A stretch of 48,363 nt of DNA from a virus. The position numbers and the translations under genes were made by a program. Below, piece after piece: positions 44,289 to 48,363 of this stretch (position 1 is the stretch's first letter; each line of letters opens with the position of its first letter). The notes beneath the pieces are model-generated. The model saw only the letters and a list, made by a program, of their open reading frames with translations, was not told where the DNA came from and made no database searches. The stretch is taken from the IMG/VR virus record IMGVR_UViG_3300015076_000002, positions 1 through 48,363 of that record, one strand, 5' to 3'.

Positions 44289-46120
44289 TGCCGGCTCCCG
44301 TTCCGGTTTGCTTCCCCGGCTTTCATCATGTTGGTCATCTGTGCCTGATTGTTGGCCTGCGTCCCCGCGCCGACTGATCTCCTGACGTACTCCCGGCTCG
44401 TCTGGTTCGGCGTCGTCGTCTGCGGTGCCGAGGGAGGCCCGCCTTCCCCGGCCTGCTGCTGGGGAGGCTCCTGCATGGTCACGATCTCGGCCAGGTCCGG
44501 CATGTCCATGTACTTGCTGATCTTCTGCAAGAACGTGTTGATGTCGAACGCCACGCCCTGCTGCTGCAACAGCGGCATCATCGGCGTGATGAGGTTCTGC
44601 ACCAGTTGCGTGAGCGCCTGCACCCGCTGCTGCGGCGTCTGCCTCTGGAGGGAGTACGGATCGACTTCCACGTCCAGGTCTTCAAAGCGGCCCCGCTGCC
44701 GCATCTGCGGAGTCACCTTCCGGTTGATGCTCATCTCCGGCATCCCCGGCAAACTGTGCTTCACCTGCATCGTCTGGAAGGGGTCGTGCCACCAGTACCA
44801 ACAGAGGGCCGACACGGTCTTGCTCACGAACTCGACCGTCGTGTCCTGCATGTCCGACACCTGCCCGCTCGCGTTCTGGTTCAGCATCTTGTCCTGGCCC
44901 AGCGTCTTCGACTGCGGCGCCAGTCCGCCGAGGAGACTCAAGCCGCCGGCCATGAAGTCGTACAAGTCCTTGTAGTGCTGCGCGATCAGCAGCAACGTCT
45001 GGTCAGGCCCGCCCTGCACCACTTCCTTGAAGTTGTTCGGGTCGTCCACGCCGACCATGTCGCCGTCGTTGGCCGACATCAGGCGTTGCCCGTCCCCGTC
45101 CATCGCCCCCTTCGAGACGAGGACGTTCTTCTTCAGCCGGGCCGACTGGCGTTCGAGCTTCCGGTAGGACTCGTTCGTGACCATGTGCAGGTCGTACAGG
45201 TCTTGCAGCGGAGCCTTCGGCATGGCGTTGCCGGGAACCGTGGCGTAACTCAGGATGTGATACGGTCCCGTCTCCGGTCCCAGCCACTTCTGCACGCGGA
45301 GCGCACCCCCGGTGAAGTTCTTGATCCCGTTGAACTCTTTGTTGTTGCCGCTGACCGCGGCCGCGAGGTTGTCGTCCTGAAGGGTCACGATCAGCCGGTG
45401 CCGGGGAAGGTAAATCTCCCACAGGTCCACCATGTCCTCGAACTCTTCGTCCTGCCCGCCCCCCGCGTAGAACCCTCGCCCGAGGACGCTGATCCGCTCG
45501 TCGCCTTCCAGGTTGTAGAAGGAGTCGTCGGAGGCCGTCAGGTCGAGGCGTGCTTTGGAGTAGAGCTTGGAATTGCGGACTACTTCAAGGGGGGCGCGGT
45601 AGCGGTGTCCGATGAAGGAACACTCGCTGAAGTCTCTGGCGTGGACGTCGAATACAAAATCGTCGAGGTCCACTCGTTCGGCGAATGGCATACCGGCCCT
45701 AAGATTCCATCCTGCGGTTGCCGAATCCGCAGGTGTAGCAAGGGCAACCTTACACACGCCAATTGAGAACAGAGCATCTAACACCACCCTCTGAAGTGTT
45801 CCGGCCAGATTCATCCGGCCGATCTGTTGGTTGACCCACGACTCCATTGCGTTCACGGCGGGCTTCTGCGACTTGTCGAACGTCGAGAGCATCACCCGCG
45901 GTTGCTTGGCGATCAGCCCCCGCCCGACGATGGATACGTACAGGGCCAGCAGGTTGACCGGCACCTGCTTGTACGCGCCCTCCTCCGACCAGTGGAAACC
46001 GACGTACTGACGGACCATCTCCCGCCGCGTCTCCCGGAAGTAGCGGAGTACCCACCGGCTCCGCTGCATGGCGTAGGTCAGCCGGTCGAAGTCTACCGTC
46101 GCTTCTTTGGCCTTCTTCAC
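44285..46120 (-). CDS. Portal protein (611 aa)
   Basis: The portal forms the 12-fold ring at one head vertex through which DNA enters and leaves. The N-terminal helices (YFRETRREMVRQYVGFHWSE), the segment MESWVNQQIGRMNLAGTLQR, the beta-rich wing (VDLDDFVFDVHARDFSECSF) and a Gln-rich coiled C-terminus (NLITPMMPLLQQQGVAFDIN) fit podovirus portals, as does length. It follows the large terminase by 12 bases. The start is GTG 46120. Identity is supported by order and composition. Confidence 0.75.
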   Translation of the reverse strand: MKKAKEATVDFDRLTYAMQRSRWVLRYFRETRREMVRQYVGFHWSEEGAYKQVPVNLLALYVSIVGRGLIAKQPRVMLSTFDKSQKPAVNAMESWVNQQIGRMNLAGTLQRVVLDALFSIGVCKVALATPADSATAGWNLRAGMPFAERVDLDDFVFDVHARDFSECSFIGHRYRAPLEVVRNSKLYSKARLDLTASDDSFYNLEGDERISVLGRGFYAGGGQDEEFEDMVDLWEIYLPRHRLIVTLQDDNLAAAVSGNNKEFNGIKNFTGGALRVQKWLGPETGPYHILSYATVPGNAMPKAPLQDLYDLHMVTNESYRKLERQSARLKKNVLVSKGAMDGDGQRLMSANDGDMVGVDDPNNFKEVVQGGPDQTLLLIAQHYKDLYDFMAGGLSLLGGLAPQSKTLGQDKMLNQNASGQVSDMQDTTVEFVSKTVSALCWYWWHDPFQTMQVKHSLPGMPEMSINRKVTPQMRQRGRFEDLDVEVDPYSLQRQTPQQRVQALTQLVQNLITPMMPLLQQQGVAFDINTFLQKISKYMDMPDLAEIVTMQEPPQQQAGEGGPPSAPQTTTPNQTSREYVRRSVGAGTQANNQAQMTNMMKAGEANRNGSRQ

Positions 46121-46132
46121 GCTGCACCCCGT

Positions 46133-47971
46133 TCAAACCCACGCCTCTTCCTTCACGCGCTCATTCTCCGCTATCAGTCTCCTCCAAGCAAGGGAGCCGA
46201 CCACGACACCCTCTTTCCTCGCCGTGTCCCCGCCCCGGAAGAAGTCCTTCGACACCATCCACGCCAGCGCGTCCGCTATCGTATGGTCCGCGTGGTTCAC
46301 CCGCGCCGCCCCAGGATTGTTCGGCGAGTCCTCCCCCCCATGAACGATCTCCCCCCGCTGGTCCCACTTGAAGAACCGGCACTCGTCCATCGCCTCCTTC
46401 GAGCGGTTCAAGAACTGCCGCGTCTCCAGCGCGTTCCGGTATTCCTCCAACAACAACCGCTTCGGCCCCGCCTGCGGATACCAGCCCCAGTTGTCCGAAT
46501 GCTTCCGGGCGATCTTGTCGTAGGGCGTCCGGTAGTACACGTTCCGGTACCCCAGGTCGATCACCCTCCTGCCGAACACCAACCCCGGACCCGGACACTC
46601 CCACGCGAACGCCGCCCCCTCCCCGTCCAGCGTCGAGAACCACCGGCACAACGCGATCGCCAGCGGCGCCAGCGGCGTCGGCTCGATGTGCGCGTTCGTG
46701 TACTCCGCGACCTTCTCCCCCGTCTCCCCGTTCACAATGCTTAAACATGAAGGGGTCGCCCCCAGCCCCGCCGCGAGGTCGGCCCCCATCCCGTACCTCG
46801 CCGCCGGCGGCCGCCCGTTCCCCGTCGGGTTGAGCCACAACTTGAGGGGGCCGTTCGGAGATTGCACGAACTCAAGCGGCCGAGCCGTCTCCGCGTTGAA
46901 CGTCAAATCCCCCCTCCAGTACGGCGCACAGCAGTAAGCGGCCACGAGTTGACTGATCTTCCCCATGTCGAAGAACTGACTCACCGATCCCGCCGGGTCG
47001 ATGTCCAAATCCATCGCTATCGCCCGCGGGTCGCCCTTCCGCCGGCACTGCTCGTCATACCACGGACTGCGGAGCTTCCCGTCCATCACGAACGCGAAAT
47101 CCTCCCTGAACACATACCGCTTGTCGTACACCTCCACGTGCGGGTTCGGCTCCGTCACATACTTGTACAGCCCATGCACCTTGTCCGGGTGACTCGACCA
47201 ATGGAGCCGCAACTTCCTCATATCGACCCGCTGCGTCAACTCGTAGGCCGCTGTGTCCAGCCCCTTGTGCGTGAAGTTAAAGATGCGGCAGCCCGTCGTA
47301 TCCGAGGTGCGGTGCAAGACTTCATAGTCGTCGTCGATCTGCGAGAACTCGTCGATTCCCATTGCCGTAGCCCGCCCGCCCACACCGGCCTTGCCCGTTG
47401 ACGCCTGCCCTGTGATCGTCGAGCCGTTGTCCTCGTTCCCGTAGAAGAGCTTCCTCCGCTTGATCCTCGGCTTCAACCAATCCGGTTGGTGCCGGTGCAT
47501 GAAGTCGATCTTCCAGAACAGCGAGTCCGGGTCTTCATCCTCCACCGCCTTCTCATTCCTGGAGATCAGCAGGAACTTCTGCCACGGATGGAAATGCCAC
47601 AGCCATTCAAAGACGATCAGGAGCATCCACGACGCCCCCATCTCCCGGCTCTTCTCGATGCACAGGTCGTGCTGGTGAATCTCCGGTGACTCCCCGCAGT
47701 CGCACCGGATACAACGCAGCATCTCCCGGAACCCCTCATCCTGGTAGCCCCAGGTGATGAACGGCCCTACCTGCACATCGGTCTTGCGTGGGTTAAACTG
47801 CCACAGAAATGTGTTCACATAGAAGAGCAAATCCCGCCGGCACATCTCCACCAGCCCGCGCTGAAACTCCCGGCTCGTCTTGCTGTGCCTCAGCAGGTCC
47901 ACCCGGTACTTCACGTTCTCCACCGGGTCTTTCGGCACCCGCTTGTGGTACTCCCCCGGTGATAGGATCAC
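46133..47971 (-). CDS. terL: Large terminase subunit (612 aa)
   Basis: The enzyme is the ATP-driven packaging motor and nuclease. The Walker A-like motif is KSREMGASW (107-115), Walker B is GIDEFSQ (205-211), the region after it contains HRTSDTTGCRIFNFTHKG, and the nuclease part has the acidic YGMGADLAAGLG (about 390-401) and the C-terminal NHADHTIADALAWM (about 572-585) with Asp residues for metal. GTG 47971 was chosen: it overlaps the previous stop and follows AAGGAG. Confidence 0.85.
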   Translation of the reverse strand: MILSPGEYHKRVPKDPVENVKYRVDLLRHSKTSREFQRGLVEMCRRDLLFYVNTFLWQFNPRKTDVQVGPFITWGYQDEGFREMLRCIRCDCGESPEIHQHDLCIEKSREMGASWMLLIVFEWLWHFHPWQKFLLISRNEKAVEDEDPDSLFWKIDFMHRHQPDWLKPRIKRRKLFYGNEDNGSTITGQASTGKAGVGGRATAMGIDEFSQIDDDYEVLHRTSDTTGCRIFNFTHKGLDTAAYELTQRVDMRKLRLHWSSHPDKVHGLYKYVTEPNPHVEVYDKRYVFREDFAFVMDGKLRSPWYDEQCRRKGDPRAIAMDLDIDPAGSVSQFFDMGKISQLVAAYCCAPYWRGDLTFNAETARPLEFVQSPNGPLKLWLNPTGNGRPPAARYGMGADLAAGLGATPSCLSIVNGETGEKVAEYTNAHIEPTPLAPLAIALCRWFSTLDGEGAAFAWECPGPGLVFGRRVIDLGYRNVYYRTPYDKIARKHSDNWGWYPQAGPKRLLLEEYRNALETRQFLNRSKEAMDECRFFKWDQRGEIVHGGEDSPNNPGAARVNHADHTIADALAWMVSKDFFRGGDTARKEGVVVGSLAWRRLIAENERVKEEAWV

Positions 47972-48342
47972 ACCCGCTCCTTCAACCACCTGTCGGCCAC
48001 TTCCAGGCACTTCTCCACCCCGTCGTCCGGCTCCCCGGCGGCTTCCTTGCCCGACTTCTCCTCCCCAACAACAGGAACATTTCGTCGCTCCTCCGCCTCC
48101 ACTTCCTTGTAGTACGCCGCCATGAACCCCTTCCTGTCAGCCTTCATCCACGCCCGCGTCTCCCTCTGTTGCATCGTCTTGTCCGCGTCCGTGTGCGTAC
48201 TCATCACCCACTTCATACACCCCAGCAGCGGACCCGTCTCCGTTGACAGCCTTTTCGCTCTGTGCCGAGGGCTGATGAACTTCTTCTTACCCCCCACTTC
48301 CTCCCCACTTGCCACTTCAGAGGCTACTTCCGGCGTCTCCAT
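47968..48342 (-). CDS. Probable small terminase subunit (124 aa)
   Basis: The gene sits directly before the large terminase with a 4-base overlap, the usual place for the DNA-recognition subunit. The protein is polar and helical: a basic KKKFISPRHRAKRLS segment, a helical centre (WMKADRKGFMAAYYKEVEAE) and an acidic C-terminus. No typed helix-turn-helix is visible, so the call is positional. ATG 48342 was preferred to a GTG nine bases upstream. Confidence 0.5.
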   Translation of the reverse strand: METPEVASEVASGEEVGGKKKFISPRHRAKRLSTETGPLLGCMKWVMSTHTDADKTMQQRETRAWMKADRKGFMAAYYKEVEAEERRNVPVVGEEKSGKEAAGEPDDGVEKCLEVADRWLKERV

Positions 48343-48363
48343 ACCACCCACCCTACACCACCA

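Noticed and set aside
1-48363. Integrase, repressor or attachment site for lysogeny
   Set aside because: No recombinase or repressor-like protein could be recognised, and the tRNA-like elements alone do not show an attachment site.
1-48363. Phage RNA polymerase or DNA polymerase, expected for a T7-like phage
   Set aside because: I found no polymerase motifs in any long real frame, so the podovirus call rests on late-gene order only.

Overview
The window reads as most of the genome of a tailed, podovirus-type phage, GC-rich throughout and densely packed, many genes being coupled by 1-4 base stop/start overlaps (ATGA, TAATG, GTGA). The likely host is a planctomycete, probably Gemmata-like. The evidence for that is one gene (5652-6302) pairing a TIGR02996-type repeat-companion domain with a Gly-Ser run, a combination typical of Gemmata proteins, and a secreted virion-region protein (39695-40174) with a Cys/Gly-rich, planctomycete-flavoured C-terminus. 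The host call is inference. No DNA polymerase, RNA polymerase, integrase, repressor or obvious amidase/lysozyme lies in the window, so it may be incomplete or may lean on the host.

Left arm, + strand, about 266-14081: early and metabolic genes. Positions 266-2870 hold seven small genes, each preceded by one or more hairpins; six copies of a CTGGCGGG-type leader also occur here. Two tRNA-like elements follow (2955-3130), then a recombination block: an HNH-AP2 endonuclease, an ERF single-strand annealing protein, zinc-ribbon proteins and a YqaJ/lambda-exonuclease-type nuclease. A strong sigma70-like promoter at 6304-6331 starts a second block whose 5' leader can form two interleaved 11-bp helices (a pseudoknot) ending next to the ribosome binding site. 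That block holds two proteins of unknown role, a SF2 helicase, HNH endonucleases, many small zinc-binding proteins, a C5-cytosine methyltransferase and a VRR-NUC nuclease.

Right arm, - strand, 48342 down to 14032: late genes in podovirus order. These are a probable small terminase, the large terminase, the portal, small membrane or coiled-coil proteins, an Ig-like protein, a papain-like cysteine protease candidate, secreted and small proteins, scaffold, major capsid protein, a connector/tail-tube adaptor, fibre-like proteins, a tail nozzle protein with a shortened sister gene, and then a run of large Gln/Pro/Ala-rich proteins ending in a 1819-residue protein. The last run is probably the internal (ejection) virion proteins. 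The late operon is interrupted by mobile endonuclease genes: two HNH genes point the wrong way (25536-26087 and 32861-33295), and an endonuclease VII-like and an HNH gene lie in the operon direction (22805-23383 and 37904-38536). Four stable hairpins, two with a clear T run, sit 15-21 bases ahead of late-gene start codons and may act as leaky terminators or processing sites.

The most unusual items are the covarying early-gene leader RNAs, the promoter-proximal pseudoknot leader, the two non-standard tRNA-like elements, the four-fold GVPW-repeat protein, the duplicated nozzle N-terminus, the broken or recoded frame between two copies of a ribosome-binding-site repeat (9478-9795), and the membrane-linked papain-like protease.
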